This document shows, in pieces, positions 1 through 6,855 of a stretch of 15,794 nt of DNA; the stretch's first letter is position 1; each line of letters starts with the position of its first letter. The notes beneath the pieces were generated by a model. It saw nothing but the letters and a program-made list of their open reading frames with translations, had not been told where the DNA came from and ran no database searches. The stretch is taken from the NCBI GenBank assembly GCA_045613165.1, contig JAZLAK010000128.1:1-15794 (forward strand), read 5' to 3'. The position numbers were made by a program, and so were the translations under genes. This stretch comes from UMGS1124 sp045613165. Lineage in GTDB: Bacteria > Bacillota_I > Bacilli_A > RF39 > UBA660.

Positions 1-602
1 CAAAAGAAATATATGGTTATTTAGAAAATAAAATTGATAAACCAATTAATTGTATTAATGATGTAAACGCTATTTTAGAGGTAAAACAGTTTATAATAGG
101 AAGAACATATACTAAAGAAGAGTATGAATTTGAAAAAAATAAATTGTTAACTCTTAATCCTATTATTTTTAAAGATGTTAGTGTAGAAGAAATATATAAT
201 AAAGTAAAGACTATGAGTATTAAAGAGATTTTAGAATATAAAAAAGATTTAGATGCTGATAAGATAGGTGTTTTAGAAAGTGCTTTATTAAAAATCAATG
301 ATGAATATTTTGGAAGAGAAAATAATATGTATTATTTATTGGATTTATTTGATGAAACTTTTTCATTTGATATAACTTTAGATATAGAAGAAATAGATGA
401 ATCTCTAATTATTGAAATTGTAGATAATTTAAATAATTTAGGTTATAAAGTATATTATATTGTGGAGGATATAATAATTTTTAGATTTTTATTAGATGAA
501 AGTTATAGTTACAAATTTATTTTTGATTTATATAATGAGTTAGAAGTTATAAAAAATGATTTTTGTAAAGTGTATAAGGAATGCAAGTTAGATTTAAGTT
601 AA
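1..602 (+). CDS. 3' part of an unrecognised gene, cut by the left edge
   Basis: The reading frame is already open at base 3 and runs to TAA at 600-602, so at least 199 codons are present and the true start lies outside the window. An internal ATG-like start near 144 has no convincing ribosome binding site and lies inside the open frame, so I treat the gene as partial. The product is acidic and rich in Ile, Leu, Asp, Glu and Tyr, has no obvious membrane segment or signal peptide, and contains a short helical Lys/Glu stretch around its middle (KTMSIKEILEYKKDLDADK). It has no Trp. I do not recognise the family. In Bacilli polC often precedes rimP, but the sequence here does not resemble the PolC C terminus. 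A promoter follows directly, so it is probably not co-transcribed with rimP alone. Confidence 0.7.
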   Translation, partial: KEIYGYLENKIDKPINCINDVNAILEVKQFIIGRTYTKEEYEFEKNKLLTLNPIIFKDVSVEEIYNKVKTMSIKEILEYKKDLDADKIGVLESALLKINDEYFGRENNMYYLLDLFDETFSFDITLDIEEIDESLIIEIVDNLNNLGYKVYYIVEDIIIFRFLLDESYSYKFIFDLYNELEVIKNDFCKVYKECKLDLS

Positions 603-608
603 TTTAAC

Positions 609-637
609 TTTACAAAGTAAATTTGGTTTGTTATAAT
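609..637 (+). promoter_or_regulatory. sigma-A promoter of the rimP-nusA-ylxR-infB operon
   Basis: TTTACA (609-614) and TATAAT (632-637) are separated by exactly 17 bp. The -10 is extended (TGT directly before TATAAT). The predicted start near 644 gives a leader of about 54 nt that includes the hairpin at 653-674. Confidence 0.7.
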
Positions 638-652
638 ACTTTTGACAGATTT

Positions 653-677
653 AAGTGGGCAGAATATCCCACTTTTA
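653..677 (+). promoter_or_regulatory. leader hairpin upstream of rimP (possible attenuator)
   Basis: AAGTGGG (653-659) pairs perfectly with CCCACTT (668-674) around an 8-nt loop and is followed by TTTATTATTG. The stem is unusually GC-rich for this genome. It sits in the operon leader between the predicted start and the rimP ribosome binding site. The following T-run is interrupted, so termination may be weak or conditional. A protein- or NusA-sensing attenuator is an inference from position only. Confidence 0.55.
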
Positions 678-697
678 TTATTGTTTTGGAGGGAACT

Positions 698-949
698 ATG
701 GATAGTGTTTTAGAAAAAATAAAAGAATTAATCAGTGAACCAATAAGTAAATTAGATTTAGTTGTAGATTCTATTGAATATGTAAGTGTAGGGAAGAATA
801 ATTTTTTAAATATTGTATTAGATAGAATAAATGGTATTGATTTAGATACTATAGTTGAAGCAACTAATATAATTAATCCTATAATAGACGAATATGATTT
901 AATTGATGAAGAATATATTTTAGATATTTCTAGTAAGGAGAGAGGTTAA
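698..949 (+). CDS. rimP: RimP, N-terminal domain only (ribosome maturation factor)
   Basis: RimP assists assembly of the 30S ribosomal subunit. The 83-residue product matches the N-terminal RimP domain: helix (ISEPISKLDLVVDSIEY), strand with FLNIVLDR, a turn then DLDTIVEATNIINPIIDE, and YILDISS, which corresponds to the family's YxLEVSSPG. The start at 698 is chosen because GGAGGG lies 4-5 bases upstream; the frame stays open 25 codons further upstream but that stretch overlaps the promoter and leader hairpin. Odd feature: RimP is normally about 150 residues, with a second SH3-like domain after the SSPG motif. Here the protein stops three codons after ISS and nusA starts one base after the stop, so there is no room for the missing domain. 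The family call rests on weak sequence similarity plus the conserved position before nusA. Confidence 0.8.
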   Translation: MDSVLEKIKELISEPISKLDLVVDSIEYVSVGKNNFLNIVLDRINGIDLDTIVEATNIINPIIDEYDLIDEEYILDISSKERG

Positions 950-950
950 G

Positions 951-2072
951 ATGAACGGTAAAGAGTTTATAAAAGCAGTTAAATTAATTACTGAGGAAAA
1001 AGGTATAAGTGAAGATGTTGTATTTGAAGGAATGGAACAAGCTTTAATTACTGCATATAAAAAGAATTTTAAGAAACAAACTAATGTTAAAGTAGATATT
1101 AATAGAACTACAGGAGATATAAAAGTGTTTAAATATTTTGTAGTTGTTGATGAGTATCATGAAGGTGAAGAATACATTGATGAGGAAGGTAATACTAAAT
1201 TTACTGAACCTGATATTAATGAAGATGCTCAAGTATTGTTAGAAGATATTGTTGAAAAATATCCTGATACTAAAGTTGGAGATGTTATTCAAGAAGAAGT
1301 TACTCCACAAGATTTTGGTAGAATTGCAACAAGTACTGCTAAACAAGTTTTAACTCAAAAGGTAAGAGAAGCTGAAAGAGCAAGTATTATGGCTGATTTT
1401 GAAGATAAACAAGATGAAATTATGGTTGGTAATCTTGCAATGGAAGATGCAAAAAATTATTATGTTGATTTAGGTAGAAGTAGAGGTATTTTACCTAAGA
1501 GTGAAATTATTCCAGGTGAAACTTTAAAAATGGGAAGTAGTATAAGAGTATATATTAGTAAAATAGAAGAAACTACTAAAGGACCTTTAATTCTTTGTAC
1601 TAGAAAACATTATGGTTTTGTTAAAAGATTATTTGAAAGTATTGTTCCAGAATTCAAAGATGGTATTTTATTATTACATGGTGTAGCTCGTGAAGCTGGT
1701 GTAAGAAGTAAAGTTGCTGTATCAAGTTTAAATCCTAATATAGATCCTATTGGAGCATGTATTGGTGAAAGAGGAAGTAGAATTGCTTCTATTTTAGCAG
1801 AATTAAATGGAGAAAAAGTTGATTTAGTTTTATATAGTGAAGATAATGCTGAATATATTAAGAATGCTTTAAGTCCTGCAAAAGATGTTATAGTTAGTAT
1901 TATTGATGATACTAAGAATCGTGAAGCTTTAGCAGTTGTTAATGATGAAAATCAAAGATTAGCAATTGGTAAAGGTGGTATAAATATTAAACTTGCTAGT
2001 AAATTAACTAGGTTTAGAATAAACATTAAAACTATGGATCAAATTAATGAAGAAGGAAATAAAGATGAATAA
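951..2072 (+). CDS. nusA: Transcription termination/antitermination factor NusA
   Basis: NusA binds RNA polymerase and nascent RNA and modulates pausing, termination and antitermination. The 373-residue product has the expected order: an N-terminal polymerase-binding domain (from EFIKAVKLITEEKGI), an S1 domain at about residues 135-205 (YYVDLGRSRGILPKSE), the linker motif TRKHYGFVKRLFESIVPE, KH1 (GVAREAGVRSKVAVSS, then DPIGACIGERGSRI) and KH2 with AIGKGGINIKLASKL. It lacks the C-terminal acidic repeats of E. coli NusA and ends shortly after KH2, as in other Firmicutes. The ribosome binding site AAGGAGAGAGG overlaps the rimP stop region and the ATG is one base after the rimP TAA, so translation is probably coupled. 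Its last 8 bases overlap ylxR. It contains no Trp. Confidence 0.97.
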   Translation: MNGKEFIKAVKLITEEKGISEDVVFEGMEQALITAYKKNFKKQTNVKVDINRTTGDIKVFKYFVVVDEYHEGEEYIDEEGNTKFTEPDINEDAQVLLEDIVEKYPDTKVGDVIQEEVTPQDFGRIATSTAKQVLTQKVREAERASIMADFEDKQDEIMVGNLAMEDAKNYYVDLGRSRGILPKSEIIPGETLKMGSSIRVYISKIEETTKGPLILCTRKHYGFVKRLFESIVPEFKDGILLLHGVAREAGVRSKVAVSSLNPNIDPIGACIGERGSRIASILAELNGEKVDLVLYSEDNAEYIKNALSPAKDVIVSIIDDTKNREALAVVNDENQRLAIGKGGINIKLASKLTRFRINIKTMDQINEEGNKDE

Positions 2073-2322
2073 AAAAATTCCTATGCGTACTTGTGTTATT
2101 ACAAAAGAAAAACTTCCTAAAAAAGAACTTATAAGAATTGTACGTAATAAAGATGGAGAAGTTTTTGTAGATGATACAGGTAAACAAAATGGTAAAGGTG
2201 TTTATTTAAAACGTGATTTAGAAGTTGTTAATAAAGCTAGAAGTAATAAATCTTTAAATAGATATTTAGAGTGTGAGGTTAATGATTCTATATATAAGGA
2301 ATTACTTGAATTAATAAAATAA
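2065..2322 (+). CDS. ylxR: YlxR family RNA-binding/regulatory protein
   Basis: This is an 85-residue small basic protein of the YlxR (DUF448) family, normally found between nusA and infB; it is reported to be nucleic-acid binding and linked to gene regulation. The hallmarks are IPMRTCVITKEKLPKKELIRIV, a D-x-x-GKQNGKGVYL segment (family GKknGRGaYL), and basic residues throughout. I chose the ATG at 2065 over one at 2047 because AAGAAGGA lies 7-8 bases before it and because the family protein starts close to the KIPMRTC motif. It overlaps the end of nusA by 8 bases, indicating coupled translation. The YlxQ/L7Ae-like gene that follows ylxR in Bacillus is absent; infB comes next after 17 bases. 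Confidence 0.93.
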   Translation: MNKKIPMRTCVITKEKLPKKELIRIVRNKDGEVFVDDTGKQNGKGVYLKRDLEVVNKARSNKSLNRYLECEVNDSIYKELLELIK

Positions 2323-2339
2323 TAGAAAGAAGGTATTTT

Positions 2340-4451
2340 ATGACAGTAAAAGATTATGCTAATGAGTCTGGTTTTACAGTTCAAGAAGTATTAGAAAAAT
2401 GTAGAGAGTTAGATATTAAATGTAATAATGCTGAAGATTATTTAGATGATGATGGAATTATTATGTTAGATAATTGTATGCATTTAATTAGTACTGAAAC
2501 AGAAATGGATTATGAAGCAATAGATGAATTAGATGAAGCGGTTGAAAATATAATGTTAGATTCTAATTTAGCTACTAAAGAAAAGAATACTGTAGTAAAG
2601 AAACAAAAAGTTAAGAAAAAAGGCGTTAATGAAAATGCTAAAAGTGAGTATTTAAAAAATAAGAAAGCTATGTATAAAAACAAAGAAAAATTATCTACTA
2701 ATGAAGTAGATGAAAATGTTGTATTATACAAAGAAGGAATGTCTTTAGGTGAACTTGCTAATGCATTAAATGTTTCTGCAGCTGAATTAATGAAAAAATT
2801 ATTTAATATGGGTATGATGATTACTATTAATCAATCTATAGATTTTGAAAATGCAGAAATAGTTTCTTTAGAATATGGTAAGACTTTAAAGAGAGAAGAA
2901 ACTCAAGATATTTCAAATTTTGAAGAATATGAAATTATTGATAATGAAAATGATTTAGTTAATCGTCCTCCAGTTATAACTATTATGGGACATGTAGATC
3001 ATGGTAAAACAAGTTTATTAGACTATATTAGAAATAGTCATGTTGTTGATAAGGAATTTGGTGGAATAACACAACATATTGGGGCTTATCAAATTAATTA
3101 TAATGATAATAAAATTACTTTTATCGATACTCCAGGGCATGCAGCTTTCACTGAAATGCGTGCTAGAGGAGCAAGTATAACAGATATTGTTATTATAATT
3201 GTTGCTGCTGATGATGGTGTTATGCCTCAAACTAAAGAAGCGATAGATCATGCTTTAGCAGCTAATGTTCCTATAGTAGTTGCGGTTAATAAAATTGATA
3301 AACCAGAAGCAAATGTTGAAAGAATTAAAACTCAAATGGCTGAACATAATATTACACCTGAAGAATGGGGTGGAAATATACCATTTGTTGAAATAAGTGC
3401 TAAGACTGGGCAAGGTATAGATAATTTACTTGATACATTATTAGCAATAAGTGAAATGGAAGAATTAAAGGCTAATCCAAATCGTTATGCAGTTGGTACT
3501 GTTATAGAAAGTCGTGTTGATAAATCTATAGGTGGTGTTGCTACATTATTAATTCAAAATGGAACTTTAAGATTAGGTGATCCTATAGTTGTAGGTACTG
3601 CACACGGTAGAGTTAGAACATTTAAAAATGATTTAGGAGAAAATATAGTAGAAGCTGGACCTAGTACTCCGGTTGAAATTACTGGTCTTTCCGATAATCC
3701 TTCTGCTGGAGATAAGTTTATGGCTTTTGAAACTGAAAAACTTGCTCGTGAAATAGCAGAAAAGAGATTAATACAATCAAAAGCATCGGTTAAGAAAGAA
3801 GTAGTCAATTTTGAAAACTTATTTGCTCAAATGCAATCAGGTGTTAAAGAAATTAATGTAGTTTTAAAATGCGATGTTAGAGGTTCAGAAGAAGCTGTTA
3901 AAAATGCGTTAGAAAAAATTGATGTAGAAGGCGTTAGAGTAAAAATTATAAGAAGTGGTATTGGTACTATTACTGAATCAGACATAGTTTTAGCGAATGC
4001 TAGTAATGCAATTGTAATTGGATTTAATGTAGTTCCTAGTGCAATAACTAAAGAAGTTGCTAAAGAATATAGCGTTGAATTAAGACTTTATACTATTATT
4101 TATAAATTAGTAGAAGAAATGGAACTTGCTATGAAAGGTATGTTAGATCCTGAATACGAAGAACAAGTAATTGGTAGTGCTGAAGTTAGAAGAATATTTA
4201 CTTTCTCTAAAGTTGGTAAAATTGCTGGAGTTATGGTAACTGATGGAATTATTAAATCAAGCGCTAATGTTAGGGTAGTACGTGATGGAGTTATTATATA
4301 TGATGGTAAAGTAGGAAGTTTACAACGAGAAAAAGATTCTGTAAAAGAAGTTAAACGTGGATTTGAATGTGGTGTTACTATAGATGGATATAGTGATATT
4401 AAAGAACAAGATGTATTTGAATTTTATGAAAATGTTTTAGTAAAAAGATAA
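2340..4451 (+). CDS. infB: Translation initiation factor IF-2
   Basis: IF-2 is the GTPase that places initiator tRNA on the 30S subunit and promotes subunit joining. The 703-residue product starts with an IF2_N-like segment (VKDYANESGFTVQEVLEKC), then an acidic and Lys-rich linker (about residues 55-120), a second IF2_N segment (SLGELANALNVSAAELMKKL), and the G domain with GHVDHGKT at 217-224, DTPGH at 263-267 and NKID at 317-320. Domains II-IV follow to the end. The linker is short compared with E. coli, giving a compact Firmicutes-like protein. The start is supported by GAAAGAAGG about 7 bases upstream. It is the last gene of the operon and is followed by a strong terminator. It has a single Trp (EEWGG). 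Confidence 0.98.
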   Translation: MTVKDYANESGFTVQEVLEKCRELDIKCNNAEDYLDDDGIIMLDNCMHLISTETEMDYEAIDELDEAVENIMLDSNLATKEKNTVVKKQKVKKKGVNENAKSEYLKNKKAMYKNKEKLSTNEVDENVVLYKEGMSLGELANALNVSAAELMKKLFNMGMMITINQSIDFENAEIVSLEYGKTLKREETQDISNFEEYEIIDNENDLVNRPPVITIMGHVDHGKTSLLDYIRNSHVVDKEFGGITQHIGAYQINYNDNKITFIDTPGHAAFTEMRARGASITDIVIIIVAADDGVMPQTKEAIDHALAANVPIVVAVNKIDKPEANVERIKTQMAEHNITPEEWGGNIPFVEISAKTGQGIDNLLDTLLAISEMEELKANPNRYAVGTVIESRVDKSIGGVATLLIQNGTLRLGDPIVVGTAHGRVRTFKNDLGENIVEAGPSTPVEITGLSDNPSAGDKFMAFETEKLAREIAEKRLIQSKASVKKEVVNFENLFAQMQSGVKEINVVLKCDVRGSEEAVKNALEKIDVEGVRVKIIRSGIGTITESDIVLANASNAIVIGFNVVPSAITKEVAKEYSVELRLYTIIYKLVEEMELAMKGMLDPEYEEQVIGSAEVRRIFTFSKVGKIAGVMVTDGIIKSSANVRVVRDGVIIYDGKVGSLQREKDSVKEVKRGFECGVTIDGYSDIKEQDVFEFYENVLVKR

Positions 4452-4476
4452 AAAAGTTGTATTAACAACTTTTTTT
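4450..4476 (+). terminator. intrinsic terminator of the rimP-infB operon
   Basis: AAAAAAGTTGT and ACAACTTTTTT form an 11-bp stem with loop ATTA, ending in a T run up to 4476. The infB stop codon overlaps the foot of the stem. The conserved upstream region of RNA gene A begins immediately after it. Confidence 0.9.
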
Positions 4477-4485
4477 GTATTGTTT

Positions 4486-4524
4486 TGTCGAATTGTTTGA
4501 AATAACTTATTATAAGTTTATAAT
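4486..4524 (+). promoter_or_regulatory. promoter of RNA gene A with upstream TGTCGA box
   Basis: TGTCGA (4486-4491), 5 bp, TTGAAA (4497-4502), 16 bp, TATAAT (4519-4524), then 8 bp to the first base of the terminal stem of RNA A. The same layout with identical spacings occurs before RNA genes B and C. About 35 bp upstream of and including the -35 are nearly the same as before copy B. Confidence 0.75.
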
Positions 4525-4532
4525 AGTAAATC

Positions 4533-4749
4533 GAACATTCAATTAGTTAATGCCAGCCTCATACTTAAAAAGTAGAAAGAGGTTTGATAAATGAGTATAA
4601 AGAGTTTTTTGATAAAATTTCTTGATAGACTTATTATCATTTTATCTTTAATCCTCCTACAAGGGTTTTGGAGATAAAAAAATGACATTAACCGACGGTT
4701 AATGTCTAACCAACTTGAGGTAGACATTCAACTTGGAGATTGAATGTTC
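4533..4749 (+). ncRNA. structured RNA gene, copy A (unrecognised family)
   Basis: This 217-nt element is bounded by an 11-bp perfect terminal stem P1 (GAACATTCAAT at 4533-4543 with ATTGAATGTTC at 4739-4749). Inside it, P2 joins 4547-4558 to 4719-4731 with two mismatches and one bulged C. A 10-bp hairpin P3 (GACATTAACC, loop GAC, GGTTAATGTC) lies at 4684-4706. The core 4556-4694 differs from copy B at 13611-13749 by one base. A promoter fits the 5' end exactly. No T-run terminator is visible before rbfA, so transcripts may read through into rbfA. A protein-coding role for the short frame inside it is possible (see 4591-4677). I could not match it to 6S RNA, tmRNA, RNase P RNA, SRP RNA or a riboswitch class. 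Confidence 0.72.
4591..4677 (+). CDS. possible 28-residue hydrophobic peptide inside RNA A
   Basis: ATG at 4591 is preceded by AAAGAGG with 8 bases of spacing and opens 28 codons ending in TAA. The peptide begins MSIKSFLIKFLDR, continues with the hydrophobic run LIIILSLILLQGFW and ends in Arg, which would fit a single membrane-spanning small peptide with a positive N terminus. Copy B encodes the same peptide with one Ile-to-Leu change. Small membrane peptides of this type occur as type I toxins. Against it: the related element C has no matching frame, and the near-identity of A and B in the surrounding non-coding bases means the frame could simply be carried along. The ATG and GAGG can pair with upstream CTCAT/CCTC. 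Confidence 0.3.
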   Translation: MSIKSFLIKFLDRLIIILSLILLQGFWR

Positions 4750-4784
4750 TAACTTTATATATACATTTTAACATATTATAAATA

Positions 4785-4813
4785 TTGTGTCAAAATGTTA
4801 TTAATGGTAAAAT
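4785..4813 (+). promoter_or_regulatory. promoter of rbfA-truB
   Basis: TTGTGT (4785-4790), 17 bp, TAAAAT (4808-4813), with TGG before the -10 making an extended -10. The predicted start near 4820 leaves a short leader containing the GAGGG ribosome binding site at 4826-4830. Confidence 0.6.
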
Positions 4814-4837
4814 ATAAATAGAAATGAGGGAAAAATC

Positions 4838-5188
4838 ATGAATCAAATTAAATTAAAAAGAATTGCTTCTCAAATAATTAGAGAGGTTAGTGATATATTA
4901 CAAAACGAAGCAAGAGATAGATTGATGCATACTATAACTATTACTGGATGTGATGTTAGTAGTGATTTGGGGTATGCTAAAATATATTTTACTTGTGTAT
5001 TAGATATTGATAAAAAAGATATAGAACGTGAATTAGAAGAAGCTTCAGGTTATATTAGAAGAGAACTTGCGGAAAGAATAGATATAAGACATACACCTAA
5101 ATTAGTTTTTAAATTTGATGAATCAGTTGAATATGGTAACCATATAGATAATATAATAGAAAAAATACATGATAAGGAAAATGTTTAG
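4838..5188 (+). CDS. rbfA: Ribosome-binding factor A
   Basis: RbfA is a small KH-fold protein that binds the 30S subunit and helps mature the 5' region of 16S rRNA. The 116-residue length is typical. Family features are the N-terminal IKLKRIASQIIREVSDILQN helix, VSSDLGYAKIYFT, a helix ending in GYIRRELAERIDIRHTPKLVF, and the final DESVEYGNHIDNIIEKI. The start is supported by GAGGG 7 bases upstream. In Bacillus rbfA follows infB directly; here a terminator, RNA gene A and a separate promoter lie between them, so rbfA is uncoupled from the nusA-infB operon. Its stop codon lies inside a terminator-like hairpin that precedes truB. Confidence 0.96.
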   Translation: MNQIKLKRIASQIIREVSDILQNEARDRLMHTITITGCDVSSDLGYAKIYFTCVLDIDKKDIERELEEASGYIRRELAERIDIRHTPKLVFKFDESVEYGNHIDNIIEKIHDKENV

Positions 5189-5204
5189 TGATAAACATTT
5201 TTTT
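5178..5204 (+). terminator. terminator or attenuator between rbfA and truB
   Basis: AAAATGTTTA (5178-5187) and TAAACATTTT (5192-5201) form a 10-bp stem with loop GTGA, followed by T to 5204. The rbfA TAG (5186-5188) lies within the stem and truB starts only 8 bases after the T run. A ribosome finishing rbfA would cover the 5' arm, so partial termination coupled to rbfA translation is possible. Confidence 0.75.
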
Positions 5205-5212
5205 GGTAAGTT

Positions 5213-6052
5213 ATGAATGGTATATTAGTTGTTAATAAAGAAAAAGATTATACATCTCGTGATGTTGTTAATATAGTTTCTAAAATTTTAAATACAAAAA
5301 AAGTAGGACATACTGGTACGTTAGATCCTATAGCATGTGGAGTATTAGTTCTAACAATAGGTAAGTGTACTAAACTATGCGATTATTTAACTAGTAGTTA
5401 TAAAGAATATATTGCTGAGTTTGAGTTAGGTTATGAGACAGATACTTTAGACAATACTGGTAGTGTTTTGAAAACTAGTGATAAAAAAGTTAGTGAAGAA
5501 GATATTATTAATAGTATAAATAGTTTTTTGGGAGAATATAATCAAGAAGTTCCTAAATATAGTGCTGTTAAGATTAATGGTAAGAAGTTGTATGAATATG
5601 CTAGAAATGAAGAAGAAGTATCTTTACCTAGTAGATTAGTTGATATAAAAAATATTGAAGTTTTAAAAGTTGGTAAAGTCATTAAAATAAAATGTATGGT
5701 TTCTAAAGGAACTTATATTAGAAGTTTGATAAGAGATATAGGTTTAAAATTAGGTACACATGCAACTATGACAAGTTTAGAAAGAACTAAGCAAGGTATA
5801 TTTTCAATAAACGAGAGTTATAAATTGGAAGATATTAAGGATGGTAAGTTTAAATTAATAAATATAGAAGAGGTATTTAAAGGTTATCCTAAAATCAATT
5901 TAGATGAAATAAGCTATAAAAAAGTATCTAATGGTTGTATGTTAGATAATAATTATGATAGTGATTATGTATTGTTTTATTATAAAGATAATTTAGTTAG
6001 TATTTATAAATCAGTAGAAAATAAAAAGATTAAACCATTTATTATGTTTTAA
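5213..6052 (+). CDS. truB: tRNA pseudouridine-55 synthase TruB
   Basis: TruB converts U55 in the T loop of tRNAs to pseudouridine. The 279-residue product has the catalytic motif GHTGTLDPIACGVLVL with Asp38 as nucleophile, the N-terminal GILVVNKEKDYTSRDVV, the YSAVKINGKKLYEYAR segment, and SKGTYIRSLIRDIG. The C-terminal part is shorter and less conserved, as in Firmicutes enzymes. The ribosome binding site is poor (GGTAAG), lying directly after the T-run of the hairpin at 5178-5204. This suggests low or coupled expression with rbfA. The stop codon lies in the downstream terminator. It contains no Trp. Confidence 0.97.
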   Translation: MNGILVVNKEKDYTSRDVVNIVSKILNTKKVGHTGTLDPIACGVLVLTIGKCTKLCDYLTSSYKEYIAEFELGYETDTLDNTGSVLKTSDKKVSEEDIINSINSFLGEYNQEVPKYSAVKINGKKLYEYARNEEEVSLPSRLVDIKNIEVLKVGKVIKIKCMVSKGTYIRSLIRDIGLKLGTHATMTSLERTKQGIFSINESYKLEDIKDGKFKLINIEEVFKGYPKINLDEISYKKVSNGCMLDNNYDSDYVLFYYKDNLVSIYKSVENKKIKPFIMF

Positions 6053-6059
6053 TCTTTTT
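6023..6059. terminator. bidirectional terminator between truB and the minus-strand gene
   Basis: AAAAAGATTAAA (6023-6034) pairs with TTTAATCTTTTT (6048-6059) around a 13-nt loop. T runs follow on the plus strand, and an A-rich region (T on the minus strand) lies before it. It includes the truB stop and abuts the stop of the convergent gene, so it can serve both strands. Confidence 0.75.
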
Positions 6060-6727
6060 TATATTTCTTCTTTATCAAATTTAGATTTTATTGTAAATAT
6101 TATTGTTGTTATTATTGTAAATACTATAACTATAACAAAGTTACTAGTTAGATTAGTTATCATTTTATTAAATTCTGTAGTTTTAAATACATCGTTTATA
6201 GTAACAAAACATAGAGTATCTAAACCATATGGAATAAACATTGCTAGAGAGAATGCTATGAATTTTTTTGTATATGGTTCCATTGCTTCATATAATATTA
6301 AAATTAATGTATGACTGAAATAATATAGTAAAGTAAATGATATTAAGTTCATAATGTTAGGATAGTAAATAGGTTGATTATTTATTAAGAAATAATTTGG
6401 AGTAAATGCTTGTTTAAGTGCTAAATCAATATCTCTTGAATAATAATTACCAGGAATGCTATTAAATATAGAAATAATTAAATTAAATATTAAAAATATT
6501 AATGCAGTTTTTATAATAACTTTATGAGCTTCTTTAAAATTAGTCTTTTTACAAATTAATATTATAAATAGAAATGTAAATGGATAGAGTAAGTTTGATA
6601 AACTAACTTCTAATACATTATTTGATTCTATAAATATTGTTTTATATCTAAAAATACCACATATCATTATAAATGTAATTAATAAGTATGTGATAAATGT
6701 ATTTGTATTTTTACCCTTTTTATTCAT
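6059..6727 (-). CDS. six-helix membrane protein, VUT/YhhQ-like (possible queuosine-precursor transporter)
   Basis: This is a 222-residue hydrophobic protein with about six membrane helices, starting at 6727 where AGGTGATAGT precedes the ATG. The frame stays open further upstream to 6856, but that extension would overlap the promoter and start of RNA gene C, so I reject it. A segment near residues 45-95 (SNLLYPFTFLFIILICKKTN, then a charged FKEAHKV and a helix ending in NSIP) resembles the VUT family layout (FPLTF...D..EVYG.K.A). The charged Asp and Glu usual in that motif are missing here. VUT/YhhQ proteins import queuosine precursors such as preQ0/preQ1. The family call is tentative, and an unrelated ECF-type or other small integral membrane protein is possible. 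It is the only gene on the minus strand. Confidence 0.75.
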   Translation of the reverse strand: MNKKGKNTNTFITYLLITFIMICGIFRYKTIFIESNNVLEVSLSNLLYPFTFLFIILICKKTNFKEAHKVIIKTALIFLIFNLIISIFNSIPGNYYSRDIDLALKQAFTPNYFLINNQPIYYPNIMNLISFTLLYYFSHTLILILYEAMEPYTKKFIAFSLAMFIPYGLDTLCFVTINDVFKTTEFNKMITNLTSNFVIVIVFTIITTIIFTIKSKFDKEEI

Positions 6728-6807
6728 ACTATCACCTATAATAAATATTAACATATTAATAATATTTAGTCTAGTGATTTTTCTAATTGTAATATATTGA
6801 TAAGTTA

Positions 6808-6846
6808 TGTCGAACGACTTGATATTAAAATAAATTTCTTTATTAT
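6808..6846 (+). promoter_or_regulatory. promoter of RNA gene C with TGTCGA box
   Basis: TGTCGA (6808-6813), 5 bp, TTGATA (6819-6824), 16 bp, TATTAT (6841-6846), then 9 bp to the terminal stem. The spacings equal those before copies A and B although the rest of the sequence differs. The box here is the left half of an inverted repeat, GTCG-AA-CGAC. Confidence 0.7.
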
Positions 6847-6855
6847 AGTATCTCA

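Noticed and set aside
4532..4543. LexA (SOS) box suggested by CGAAC at the start of RNA A
   Set aside because: The required GTTC half-site four bases later is absent; the matching GTTC is 200 bases away as part of P1.
4539..4727. 62-codon minus-strand frame across RNA A, with an AGGAGG before an internal ATG (33 codons)
   Set aside because: The equivalent frame in copy B changes three residues while the plus-strand frame changes one conservatively; it spans P2, P3 and the core and looks like a shadow of the RNA gene. Kept only as a remote possibility.
4533..4749. 6S RNA, tmRNA, RNase P RNA, SRP RNA, T-box or other riboswitch
   Set aside because: None of the hallmark sequences of these families could be found (for example no tRNA-like ends, no T-box TGGTACCGCG-like motif); the three-copy P1/P2/P3 layout does not match what I know of them.
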